From: Moraxellaceae bacterium UBA2031
GTDB lineage: Bacteria > Pseudomonadota > Gammaproteobacteria > Pseudomonadales > Moraxellaceae
Assembly (NCBI GenBank): GCA_002333145.1
Contig: DDBN01000072.1
Span: 1,536 to 17,066 of the forward strand
Direction: 5' to 3'
Length of the DNA: 15,531 bases
Of the stretch, positions 7,605-14,111 are shown piece by piece (the stretch's first letter is position 1; each line of letters opens with the position of its first letter). The position numbers and the translations under genes were made by a program. The notes under the pieces are model-generated. The model saw only the letters and a program-made list of their open reading frames with translations, was not told the DNA's origin and searched no databases.

Positions 7605-8551
7605 GTACCGGCGCCCAAAAGCCACGGCAGAATGCCTCTACTATGTTCGCCCACTGGCGTGCCCACCATTCCCGCGAGTCCCGTGCCAGCTTGAAACGAT
7701 TGCTGGCAGCGCCCGTCGCCACCACCATGACCATGCTGGTAGTCGCATTGGCGCTGGCGCTGCCCGCCAGCTTCTCGTTGCTGCTCGACAATGCCCGTCA
7801 TCTGGTTGCACGCTGGGATGGTCAGGCACAAATTTCACTGTACCTGCGACAGGACCTTCCCCTGCCCGCACAGCAGGAATTGTTTACGCGACTTGAAGCT
7901 CGCCGGGATATTGCCCGCGCCAAGATGATCACGCCGGCACAAGCCCTGGAAGAGTTCCGTACCCTGTCAGGCTATGGCGAAACACTGAACCTGCTTAACG
8001 AAAATCCGTTGCCGCCGGTGATTGTGGTCTGGCCCAGCGATACCGGCACCAAAGCCGTCAGTGGGCTGCGTGACGCACTCGCTGCCGTGCCTGAGGTAGA
8101 AGGGGCCGATATCGACCTTGCTTGGGTACAGCGCCTTAATGTCTTGCTGGAACTGGGCGAGCGCCTGCTACTGGCCTTAGCACTCGCATTGGGAGCAACC
8201 GTGTTACTGGTAGTGGGCAATACCATCCGTTTGGGCTTTGAATCGCGCCGTGACGAGGTGAAAGTACTGAGCCTGCTGGGTGCCACTAACTCCTTTATAC
8301 GTCGACCGTTTCTGTACAACGGCCTATGGACCGGCCTTGCTGGCGGCATACTGGCAACCGGCGTAGTGACATTAGTGTTCTGGTGGCTGCACGTGCCAGC
8401 AGAAACGCTGGCCAGCCTCTATCAGAGCTCATTTGCCCTGCAAGGCCCCGGCATCGGCACCATTATCGTTCTCGTGCTGGGTAGCGCCCTGTTAGGGCTT
8501 GCTGGTGCTTGGCTTGCAGTCACGCAACTGCTGCGCTCCATGCCCCGCTAA
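7601..8551 (+). CDS. ftsX: Cell division permease-like protein FtsX
   Basis: FtsX is the inner-membrane half of FtsEX. It does not transport; it transmits FtsE ATP hydrolysis to periplasmic cell-wall hydrolase activators. The 316 residues show a basic cytoplasmic N-terminus (about 1-40), TM1 (about 43-63), a large periplasmic loop (about 64-185) with the substrate-activator binding region, and TM2 (about 189-212). The conserved cytoplasmic FESRRDEVKVLSLLGATNSFIRRPFLYNG begins near 213, followed by TM3 (241-263) and TM4 (285-307). The ATG overlaps the ftsE stop, with GGAGGG six bases upstream, so the two subunits are translationally coupled. A short hairpin, GCCCCG-CTAATC-CGGGGC (8542-8559), spans the stop codon but has no U-tract. 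Readthrough toward rpoH is therefore possible. Confidence 0.96.
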   Translation: MSTGAQKPRQNASTMFAHWRAHHSRESRASLKRLLAAPVATTMTMLVVALALALPASFSLLLDNARHLVARWDGQAQISLYLRQDLPLPAQQELFTRLEARRDIARAKMITPAQALEEFRTLSGYGETLNLLNENPLPPVIVVWPSDTGTKAVSGLRDALAAVPEVEGADIDLAWVQRLNVLLELGERLLLALALALGATVLLVVGNTIRLGFESRRDEVKVLSLLGATNSFIRRPFLYNGLWTGLAGGILATGVVTLVFWWLHVPAETLASLYQSSFALQGPGIGTIIVLVLGSALLGLAGAWLAVTQLLRSMPR

Positions 8552-8599
8552 TCCGGGGCGACGTTACAAAACGCCATCAGATCCACCATCGTCCGGCCT

Positions 8600-8626
8600 T
8601 TAGCACTCCTGTGACGGGAGTGCTAA
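8600..8626. promoter_or_regulatory. CIRCE element, operator for the HrcA repressor, upstream of rpoH
   Basis: TTAGCACTC (8600-8608), a 9-base spacer (CTGTGACGG) and GAGTGCTAA (8618-8626) match the textbook CIRCE consensus TTAGCACTC-N9-GAGTGCTAA at all 18 arm positions. The spacer ends (C8609, G8617) extend the inverted repeat to 10 bp. CIRCE is bound by the dimeric repressor HrcA, usually before groESL, dnaK or hrcA. Here it lies 39 bases before the preferred rpoH start and overlaps the best promoter candidate. I infer HrcA repression of rpoH; hrcA itself is not in this window. Confidence 0.95.
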
Positions 8627-8629
8627 TAT
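8600..8629 (+). promoter_or_regulatory. Candidate sigma-70 promoter of rpoH overlapping CIRCE
   Basis: TTAGCA (8600-8605) could serve as -35 and TAATAT (8624-8629) as -10, with an 18-base spacer; each matches four of six consensus bases. Transcription would start near 8636-8637, about 30 bases before the ATG at 8666. The operator would cover nearly the whole promoter, as is common for CIRCE-controlled promoters. A longer read-through transcript from ftsEX is an alternative source of rpoH mRNA. Confidence 0.45.
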
Positions 8630-8665
8630 AAACAAATGAAGAACCATCATGGAGTATCCCCAAAG

Positions 8666-9526
8666 ATGTCGACCCGCAAAGCCGTAATGCCGCTTGCCAT
8701 GTCGGTGCCCGGGGCCAACCTCGGCGCCTACATGACCTCCATCCACAGCATTCCTTTGCTGACGGCAGAGGAAGAACGCGTCTTGGCTGAACGCTATGTC
8801 AACGACGAGGATGTGGATGCCGCCCGCCAACTAGTGCTGTCGCACCTGCGTTTTGTCGTGCACATTGCCAAAAGTTATGCCGGCTATGGTCTGCCGCAAG
8901 GTGACCTGATTCAGGAAGGTAATGTCGGCCTGATGAAGGCAGTAAAGCGCTTTGATCCCGACATGGGCGTGCGCTTGGTGTCCTTTGCAGTGCATTGGAT
9001 CAAGTCAGAGATTCACGAATACGTCATTCGTAACTGGCGCATCGTCAAAGTCGCTACTACCAAAGCGCAGCGCAAACTATTCTTCAATCTGCGCAGCAAA
9101 AAGAAGGGCTCTGCCAGCTTGAGTGCGGCCGAGGCTGAGCGCATTGCCATTGATTTGAATGTGACGCCAGAGCAGGTCATCGAGATGGAAGGCCGGCTCT
9201 ATGCCTTTGATGCCTCCTTCGATGCGGCTCCGGATGAAGATGAGGATCGTATCGGCCAAGCGCCGGCCTACTATCTGGAAGATAACCGCTATGACCCCGC
9301 TGTGCAGCTTGAAGAGGCCGACTGGGAAGCTGACTCTACTGAACGCCTGCAAGCTGCCATGGGTAAACTGGATGCGCGCAGTCAGGCTATTTTGTCTCGG
9401 CGCTGGTTGGCCGAGGACAAGGCCACTCTGCACGAACTGGCCGCAGAATACGGCGTATCGGCTGAGCGTATCCGGCAGCTGGAAAAGAATGCCATGCAGA
9501 AGATTAAGGCGTCATTGACGGCCTGA
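8666..9526 (+). CDS. rpoH: RNA polymerase heat-shock sigma factor RpoH (sigma-32)
   Basis: RpoH directs RNA polymerase to heat-shock promoters for chaperones and proteases. From the ATG at 8666 it has 286 residues, against 284 in E. coli. Seen in order: region 2 with SHLRFVVHIAKSYAGYGLPQ (59-78), DLIQEGNVGLMKAVKRF (80-96) and WIKSEIHEYVIRNWRIVKVA (111-130), the sigma-32-specific RpoH box QRKLFFNLR (135-143), and region 4 with the helix-turn-helix TLHELAAEYGVSAERIRQLE (254-273). An in-frame ATG at 8636 would sit at the predicted transcription start and has no ribosome binding site. The 8666 ATG has GGAG at 8651-8654, 11 bases upstream, and fits family length. A perfect CIRCE lies upstream and a strong terminator downstream, so rpoH can be a single-gene unit. 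Confidence 0.97.
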   Translation: MSTRKAVMPLAMSVPGANLGAYMTSIHSIPLLTAEEERVLAERYVNDEDVDAARQLVLSHLRFVVHIAKSYAGYGLPQGDLIQEGNVGLMKAVKRFDPDMGVRLVSFAVHWIKSEIHEYVIRNWRIVKVATTKAQRKLFFNLRSKKKGSASLSAAEAERIAIDLNVTPEQVIEMEGRLYAFDASFDAAPDEDEDRIGQAPAYYLEDNRYDPAVQLEEADWEADSTERLQAAMGKLDARSQAILSRRWLAEDKATLHELAAEYGVSAERIRQLEKNAMQKIKASLTA

Positions 9527-9551
9527 CTTGTCCTGCAGAGACCGTTACACT

Positions 9552-9580
9552 AACGCCGCGCCCAACGCGGCGTTTTTTAT
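9552..9580 (+). terminator. Rho-independent terminator of rpoH
   Basis: A perfect 9-bp stem, AACGCCGCG (9552-9560) and CGCGGCGTT (9566-9574), has a 5-base loop and ends in a run of six T (9573-9578). It lies 25 bases after the rpoH stop and separates the heat-shock gene from the DUF423-thiS-thiG group. Confidence 0.93.
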
Positions 9581-9624
9581 TGCTGTTCACCAGCCTTCCC
9601 GAAGCAAGGGAGCGGACGCACGTG

Positions 9625-9999
9625 ATGCCTAATTTTATCTCCATCGCCAGCCTAAACCTGCTGCTGGCCGTCACTCTGGGAGCCTTTGGCGCCCATGGCC
9701 TAAAAGCGCGTGCTACGCCCGAGCAAATGGCTTGGTGGCATACCGCCGTGCAGTACCACTTTTGGCATGCCCTAGGCCTGTTTGGTATCGGCCTGTTGCT
9801 GCTCAACCAACCCACTCTATCCGGCGTTCGCCCTGCCGGTTGGTTGCTCCAAGCAGGCATCGTAATTTTTTGTGGCACGCTGTATGCGATGACGCTGGGG
9901 GCACCGCGCTGGTTCGGCGCCATCACTCCCATCGGTGGCCTGCTGATGATCATCGGCTGGGCCATGCTGACGTGGGCAACCCTCAAGCTGGGAGCATGA
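9625..9999 (+). CDS. DUF423 (YgdD-type) small integral membrane protein
   Basis: This 124-residue hydrophobic protein has about four membrane segments, roughly at 5-22, 43-60, 72-90 and 98-117. The family hallmark GAFGAHGLK occurs at 19-27, and WWHTAVQYHFWHALGLF (37-53) and TPIGGLLMIIGWAML (101-115) are also typical of DUF423. No biochemical role is established for the family. The start is uncertain: the ATG at 9625 is used here, but an adjacent in-frame GTG at 9622 sits at better spacing (9 bases) from the AGGGAG at 9607-9612. thiS begins one base after its stop and has its ribosome binding site inside this gene, so the two are probably cotranscribed. Confidence 0.88.
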   Translation: MPNFISIASLNLLLAVTLGAFGAHGLKARATPEQMAWWHTAVQYHFWHALGLFGIGLLLLNQPTLSGVRPAGWLLQAGIVIFCGTLYAMTLGAPRWFGAITPIGGLLMIIGWAMLTWATLKLGA

Positions 10000-10000
10000 T

Positions 10001-10201
10001 ATGCAGATCCATTTGAATGGCGATAATCATGACTGCGCCGATGGCACGACACTGGCTGCCCTCATTACGACGCTGGAATTAAGCGGTAAGCGTATTGCCG
10101 TGGAGCTGAACGGCGAGATTGCTCCGCGCAGTCAGCATGACAGTATCGCACTCAAAGAAAATGACCGCGTGGAGATCGTCCACGCCATCGGTGGCGGCTA
10201 A
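10001..10201 (+). CDS. thiS: Sulfur carrier protein ThiS
   Basis: ThiS is a small ubiquitin-like protein whose C-terminal glycine is adenylated by ThiF and converted to a thiocarboxylate. This is the sulfur donor for the thiazole ring of thiamine. The 66 residues show the beta-grasp pattern, LNGEIAPRSQHD (36-47), and the essential C-terminal Gly-Gly in AIGGG (62-66). The ATG follows a GGGAG at 6 bases' spacing. It lies immediately after the DUF423 gene and 53 bases before thiG, its partner enzyme. I see no thiamine pyrophosphate riboswitch in front of this group. Confidence 0.95.
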   Translation: MQIHLNGDNHDCADGTTLAALITTLELSGKRIAVELNGEIAPRSQHDSIALKENDRVEIVHAIGGG

Positions 10202-10254
10202 TTAACGACAACGTTTCTGCGCTATCCGGCCAAACCTCTCACGTACACAAGTGA

Positions 10255-11040
10255 ATGAACATGACTGATCTCCTAACCCTTGCCGGCAAAACTTACTCCT
10301 CCCGCTTGCTGGTTGGCACCGGCAAGTACAAAGACTTCGATGAGACGCGCGCGGCTATCGAAGCCTCTGGCGCAGAGATCGTCACCGTGGCGATTCGCCG
10401 CACCAACATCGGTCAAAACCCCGGCGAGCCTAATTTGCTGGATATACTTTCGCCGGAAAAATACACCATCCTGCCGAACACCGCCGGCTGTCACACCGCC
10501 GAAGATGCCGTACGCACCTGTCGCCTCGCGCGCGAACTGCTCAACGGCCACCAGTTGGTGAAACTGGAAGTGCTAGCCAACGATCACACGCTTTATCCAA
10601 ACGTGGTTGAAACCTTAAAAGCCGCCGAAGTGCTGGTGAAAGATGGTTTTGATGTAATGGTGTATACCTCCGATGACCCCATCATTGCCAAACGCCTAGA
10701 AGAGATCGGCTGTGTAGCCGTAATGCCACTGGGCTCACTGATTGGCTCGGGCCTCGGCATCGTTAACCCGTACAACCTGCGTATCATCATTGATCAAGCC
10801 AAGGTGCCCGTGTTGGTGGATGCGGGGGTTGGTACCGCCTCTGATGCCGCCTACGCCATGGAGTTGGGCTGTGAGGCCATCTTGATGAATACCGCCATCG
10901 CCAAAGCGGGCAACCCAATACTCATGGCTTCCGCCATGAAAAAAGCCATTGAAGCCGGGCGAGAAGCATTTCTGGCCGGACGCATGGAGCGTAAAATATT
11001 TGGGTCGGCCTCCAGCCCTATCACTGGCAAATTTTTCTGA
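10255..11040 (+). CDS. thiG: Thiazole synthase ThiG
   Basis: ThiG condenses 1-deoxy-D-xylulose 5-phosphate, dehydroglycine and the sulfur of ThiS-thiocarboxylate into the thiazole phosphate moiety of thiamine. The 261-residue protein is a TIM-barrel. Visible are SSRLLVGTGKYKDF (15-28), VTVAIRRTN (43-51), TAGCHTAEDAVRTCRLARE (76-94) and Lys103 in LVKLEVLAND, which corresponds to the Schiff-base lysine. Phosphate-binding glycines follow in MPLGSLIGSGLGI and VLVDAGVGTASDAA. Two in-frame ATGs lie 6 bases apart (10255, 10261); the first has AAGTGA directly upstream and neither has a strong ribosome binding site. It follows thiS, and a hairpin with a loose T tract follows its stop. Confidence 0.96.
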   Translation: MNMTDLLTLAGKTYSSRLLVGTGKYKDFDETRAAIEASGAEIVTVAIRRTNIGQNPGEPNLLDILSPEKYTILPNTAGCHTAEDAVRTCRLARELLNGHQLVKLEVLANDHTLYPNVVETLKAAEVLVKDGFDVMVYTSDDPIIAKRLEEIGCVAVMPLGSLIGSGLGIVNPYNLRIIIDQAKVPVLVDAGVGTASDAAYAMELGCEAILMNTAIAKAGNPILMASAMKKAIEAGREAFLAGRMERKIFGSASSPITGKFF

Positions 11041-11051
11041 AGTAATGACAC

Positions 11052-11090
11052 GTCGCGTCGGCTAACGGCGCGGCTCTCCCTTTTATTTTT
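11052..11090 (+). terminator. Possible weak terminator after thiG
   Basis: A 9-bp stem with two G-T pairs, GTCGCGTCG (11052-11060) and CGGCGCGGC (11066-11074), has loop GCTAA. The T-rich stretch (TTTTATTTTTT) starts about six bases beyond the stem, later than ideal. It lies 11 bases after the thiG stop and just before trmB, so it may reduce rather than stop transcription into trmB. Confidence 0.45.
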
Positions 11091-11104
11091 TGCCGGACGC
11101 CACC

Positions 11105-11827
11105 GTGACCGATACTCTGCCGACGCCCGAATCAACCTCCTCCGCTGGTGAAAAGGTGATGCGCCGCATTCAGACCTTTATGCGCCGCTCTTCGCCATTC
11201 ACTGCCTCGCAAAAGCAAGGCATGGCTGAGTTTGCACCAACCCTGTTGCTACCGCGCTCGCGCGAACCATTTATCGCCGCAAACATATTCGGTCGCGATG
11301 CACCGCTGACGGTGGAAGTCGGCTTTGGCATGGGCTACACACTGGCAGAAATGGCCATGGCGGCACCAGAACGTGATTTTATTGGCATTGAAATTCACGA
11401 ACCGGGTATTGCTCAACTCTGCTTTGAGCTTGGCACGCAAAATATAACGAATGTGCGCATTCTGGATGAAGATGCGCTAGAGCTACTGGAGTTGCGCTTT
11501 TCCGATAGCTCCATCGACACCTTTCAGCTCTACTTTCCAGACCCATGGCAGAAAGCACGGCACTACAAGCGCCGCTTTGTGAATCACGCCAACGCTGAAC
11601 TGATTCGGCGCAAACTAAAAACTGGCGGGATTTTTCACATGGCCACCGATTGGCAGAACTATGCCGAGTGGATGCTGGAGCACATGGAAACCGCACCAGG
11701 CTATGAAAATATTGCCGGCAAAGGCAATTATCATCCGCGCCCGGATTTTCGCCCACTCACCAAATTTGAAGCACGCGGGCATCGTGCCGGCCATGGCGTA
11801 TGGGATTTGATGTACCGCAAGATATAA
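11105..11827 (+). CDS. trmB: tRNA (guanine(46)-N(7))-methyltransferase
   Basis: TrmB methylates N7 of G46 in the variable loop of tRNAs using S-adenosylmethionine. From the GTG at 11105 it has 240 residues, normal for the family. Motifs are RRIQTFMRRSSPFTASQ (20-36), SAM-binding VEVGFGMGYTLAEMA (70-84), FIGIEIHEPG (92-101), FPDPWQKARHYKRRFV (144-159) with the catalytic Asp and Lys/Arg, MATDWQNYAEWML (179-191), and the C-terminal TKFEARGHRAGHGVWDLMY (219-237). The start is not certain. No strong ribosome binding site is seen; a TTG at 11090 would add five residues and the ATG at 11159 would remove 18. An efficient terminator lies 60 bases past the stop, inside the converging hemW gene. Confidence 0.94.
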   Translation: MTDTLPTPESTSSAGEKVMRRIQTFMRRSSPFTASQKQGMAEFAPTLLLPRSREPFIAANIFGRDAPLTVEVGFGMGYTLAEMAMAAPERDFIGIEIHEPGIAQLCFELGTQNITNVRILDEDALELLELRFSDSSIDTFQLYFPDPWQKARHYKRRFVNHANAELIRRKLKTGGIFHMATDWQNYAEWMLEHMETAPGYENIAGKGNYHPRPDFRPLTKFEARGHRAGHGVWDLMYRKI

Positions 11828-11845
11828 CTGACACCTAGCTACAGC

Positions 11846-12991
11846 CTAGTCGGCAAGAAATTCCTGCAGCACCGTATTGAGATAATTAAAGCCGGTTGGC
11901 GTGCAGGCCAGCCGGCTTTTTTCTTGAACAAGCAATCCGCGTGTTCGCAAGCCTTCCACTACCGTCTCGATTTTTGCATACGGTAATCTGGTACGAGACT
12001 CAAACAATGCTGCATCCACGCCCTCTTTTAAGCGCAGTGCATTAAGCATGAACTCGAAGGCCAGCTCTTCGTCTCGCACATAACCGGACTGTGCAGTAAA
12101 TTCTCCGCCGTCGATGGCGGCCAGAAAATCCTTGGGCAAACGTGTCTGATTAAAACGAAACACACCGTTTACGTCCGTCAGTTTGCCGTGAGCACCCGCA
12201 CCAATGGCAAGGTAGTCGCCGAACTCCCAGTAGTTGCGGTTGTGTCGACACTGCCTGCCAATCTGTGCGTAGGCGGATACTTCGTATTGTGCAAAACCCG
12301 CGGCGGCCAAACGCTCTTGCCCTGCCTCCTGAATATCCCACAGAATTTCATCTTCTGGCAGCGCCGGAGGATCGCGATAAAAAACCGTATTGGGCTCAAT
12401 GGTGAGCTGATACCAGGAAAGGTGCGTTGGCCCAAGTGCAATGGCTTGCTCGATATCCGCCATCGCCTCTTCAAGTGACTGATTCGGCAAGCCGTGCATC
12501 AGATCCAGATTAAAGTTGTCGAAACCGGAGACACGTGCCGCCTCTGCGGCCCTTAATGCTTCATCTCGGCCATGAATACGACCGAGCGCCTGCAATTTTT
12601 CTGGCGAAAAACTCTGAATACCGATAGAAAGACGGTTAATTCCCAGTTCACGGTAAGCACGGAACTTATCTTGTTCCACTGTGCCTGGATTGGCCTCCAG
12701 CGTAATCTCGATATCATCGGCAAAACGGTACAACTGCTGCAGCCCATCAAACAATGTGGCATAGGCTGAAGCAGGCAAAAGTGACGGCGTGCCGCCACCA
12801 ATGAATATCGTGTCGATTGTCCTGCTCTGCGCGCGCTCTACTTGCTGCGCGGCGTTGGCGAGCAGCGCCTGCACATACGCTGCCACTGGCAAGTCGCCAA
12901 CAGCCTGATGCGAATTAAAGTCGCAATAAGGGCATTTGCGCACACACCAAGGTACGTGAATGTAGAGCGCGAGTGGGGGCAATGCGATCAT
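11846..12991 (-). CDS. hemW: Radical SAM heme chaperone HemW
   Basis: HemW is related to oxygen-independent coproporphyrinogen oxidase HemN but acts as a heme-binding chaperone that delivers heme to target proteins. The 381 residues match this shorter family. It has the radical-SAM cluster motif CVRKCPYC (Cys16, Cys20, Cys23), GGGTPS (65-70), EANPGT (99-104) and LSIGIQSF (121-128). The N-terminus starts directly with LALYIHVPWC and so lacks the extra HemN residues. The C-terminal HemN-like winged-helix region is present (ELAFEFMLNALRLKEG onward). The ATG lacks a strong ribosome binding site. It faces trmB tail to tail, 18 bases apart, and is divergent from the EVE-domain gene. Its 3' end carries the trmB terminator on the opposite strand. 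Confidence 0.95.
   Translation of the reverse strand: MIALPPLALYIHVPWCVRKCPYCDFNSHQAVGDLPVAAYVQALLANAAQQVERAQSRTIDTIFIGGGTPSLLPASAYATLFDGLQQLYRFADDIEITLEANPGTVEQDKFRAYRELGINRLSIGIQSFSPEKLQALGRIHGRDEALRAAEAARVSGFDNFNLDLMHGLPNQSLEEAMADIEQAIALGPTHLSWYQLTIEPNTVFYRDPPALPEDEILWDIQEAGQERLAAAGFAQYEVSAYAQIGRQCRHNRNYWEFGDYLAIGAGAHGKLTDVNGVFRFNQTRLPKDFLAAIDGGEFTAQSGYVRDEELAFEFMLNALRLKEGVDAALFESRTRLPYAKIETVVEGLRTRGLLVQEKSRLACTPTGFNYLNTVLQEFLAD
11888..11923 (+). terminator. trmB terminator embedded in the hemW 3' coding sequence
   Basis: A 13-bp stem, AAAGCCGGTTGGC (11888-11900) and GCCAGCCGGCTTT (11907-11919) with one G-T pair, has a 6-base loop and runs into TTTTTT (11917-11922). On the plus strand it ends trmB transcripts 60 bases after the stop. 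On the minus strand the same bases encode the hemW residues SRLACTPTGF. Confidence 0.88.
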
Positions 12992-13033
12992 GGAAGCGTC
13001 AGTATTTAATTTAGGCTAATAAAAGAGGATGCC
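12992..13033. promoter_or_regulatory. Short divergent spacer between hemW and the EVE-domain gene
   Basis: Only 42 A/T-rich bases separate the two start codons. GAGGA (13025-13029) is a good ribosome binding site for the plus-strand gene, 4 bases before its ATG. TAATAA (13017-13022) and related A/T hexamers could be -10 elements, but no clear -35 partner is visible. Promoters may extend into the coding regions. Confidence 0.35.
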
Positions 13034-13483
13034 ATGGCGACCTGGCTGTTGAAATCAGAACCGTCGGTATTTTCCATCGACGATCTACAGGCAAGGGGCA
13101 CTGCTCTGTGGGACGGCGTGCGCAACTATCAGGCGCGTAACTTCCTACGGGCCATGCAAATAGGCGACGACGCATTATTCTACCATTCAAGTTGTGCGGA
13201 ACCGGGCATCGTCGGTCGGATGACTATTGTACGTGCCGCCTATCCGGACCCAACCCAATTCAATCCGCAAAGCCCTTATTTTGACCCGAAGTCTCCTGCC
13301 GACTCGCCGCGCTGGGACAGTGTGGATGTTCGCTTCACTGAAAAGTTTTCACGCGTGATCCCGCTCGTCGAACTGAAAGGCATGTCGGCTCTAGAGGGAC
13401 TAGTGTTGGTGCAAAAGGGTTCGCGATTGTCGGTAATGCCCGTCTCTGCCGCCGAATGGAGAGCCATTCTGAACGCCATATAA
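13034..13483 (+). CDS. EVE domain-containing protein
   Basis: This 149-residue protein consists of a single EVE domain, the PUA-like fold found in human THYN1 and bacterial relatives. Diagnostic stretches are the N-terminal WLLKSEPSVFSIDDL (4-18), LWDGVRNYQARNFLRAMQIGD (25-45), LFYHSSCAEPGIVG (48-61) and the DPKSPADSPRWDSVDVRF region (about 84-101). EVE domains have been proposed to bind modified bases in DNA or RNA, but a bacterial housekeeping role is not settled. The ATG has a good GAGGA ribosome binding site. It is a single plus-strand gene between hemW and rdgB, ending 8 bases from the convergent rdgB stop. Confidence 0.93.
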   Translation: MATWLLKSEPSVFSIDDLQARGTALWDGVRNYQARNFLRAMQIGDDALFYHSSCAEPGIVGRMTIVRAAYPDPTQFNPQSPYFDPKSPADSPRWDSVDVRFTEKFSRVIPLVELKGMSALEGLVLVQKGSRLSVMPVSAAEWRAILNAI

Positions 13484-13491
13484 CGACTCCG

Positions 13492-14094
13492 CTAGGGGAA
13501 AATTTCCGCAATACGGCCCTTAAGTTGCACCAGTGCCTGACCACGATGACTGAGCATATTCTTGCGCTCACGTGGCAACTCGGCACTGCTCATACCATCA
13601 GACGGTACCCAGAAAAGTGGATCGTAACCAAAACCCTGATCACCTTGTGGCGCATCAAGAATCTCGCCTTCCCACTCACCCTGACAGATTAGTGGCAGTG
13701 GGTCATCGGCATGGCGCACCAACGCCAGCACACACACAAAGCGCGCGGCCAGCGGTAATGCACCACGATATGGTCGCAGCGTCTCCAGCAGTTTGCGATT
13801 ATTGTCGGCATCTGTCACACCCATGCCGGCATAGCGTGCGGAATAAATACCGGGGGCACCGCCCAACGCATCCACACACAAACCAGAGTCGTCGGCCAAT
13901 GCTGGCAAGCCGGTAAGACGTGCAGCATGTCGTGCCTTCAGGATGGCATTCTCGATAAAGCTCAGTCCCGTTTCATCTGCATCTGAAACGTCCAGATCTT
14001 TCTGCGACAGAATCTCGAATGGCTGATCTGCTAGTAACGTGCGCAACTCTTTCAGCTTGCCGGCGTTGCCGGTAGCAAGAACAATTTTCTGCAT
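13492..14094 (-). CDS. rdgB: dITP/XTP pyrophosphatase (non-canonical purine NTPase)
   Basis: RdgB hydrolyses dITP, ITP and XTP to the monophosphates, keeping deaminated purines out of nucleic acids. The 200 residues and motifs are typical of the Ham1/RdgB family: ATGNAGKLKEL (7-17), ETGLSFIENAILKARHAA (41-58), ADDSGLCVDAL (67-77) with the metal-binding Asp residues, GFGYDPLFWVP (154-164), and SHRGQAL (182-188). The ATG has GGAG at 6 bases' spacing. It starts 17 bases after the metW stop, so it is the third gene of a metX-metW-rdgB transcription unit. It converges with the EVE-domain gene with only 8 bases between the stops. No separate terminator is visible between them. Confidence 0.96.
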   Translation of the reverse strand: MQKIVLATGNAGKLKELRTLLADQPFEILSQKDLDVSDADETGLSFIENAILKARHAARLTGLPALADDSGLCVDALGGAPGIYSARYAGMGVTDADNNRKLLETLRPYRGALPLAARFVCVLALVRHADDPLPLICQGEWEGEILDAPQGDQGFGYDPLFWVPSDGMSSAELPRERKNMLSHRGQALVQLKGRIAEIFP

Positions 14095-14111
14095 GAAAGG
14101 CTCCGAACCGG

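Noticed and set aside
8542..8559. Hairpin over the ftsX stop codon as a terminator
   Set aside because: The stem is only 6 bp and no T run follows, so intrinsic termination is unlikely.
8636..8665. ATG at 8636 as the rpoH start
   Set aside because: It has no ribosome binding site, lies at the predicted transcription start and would add ten residues not typical of RpoH; the ATG at 8666 fits better.
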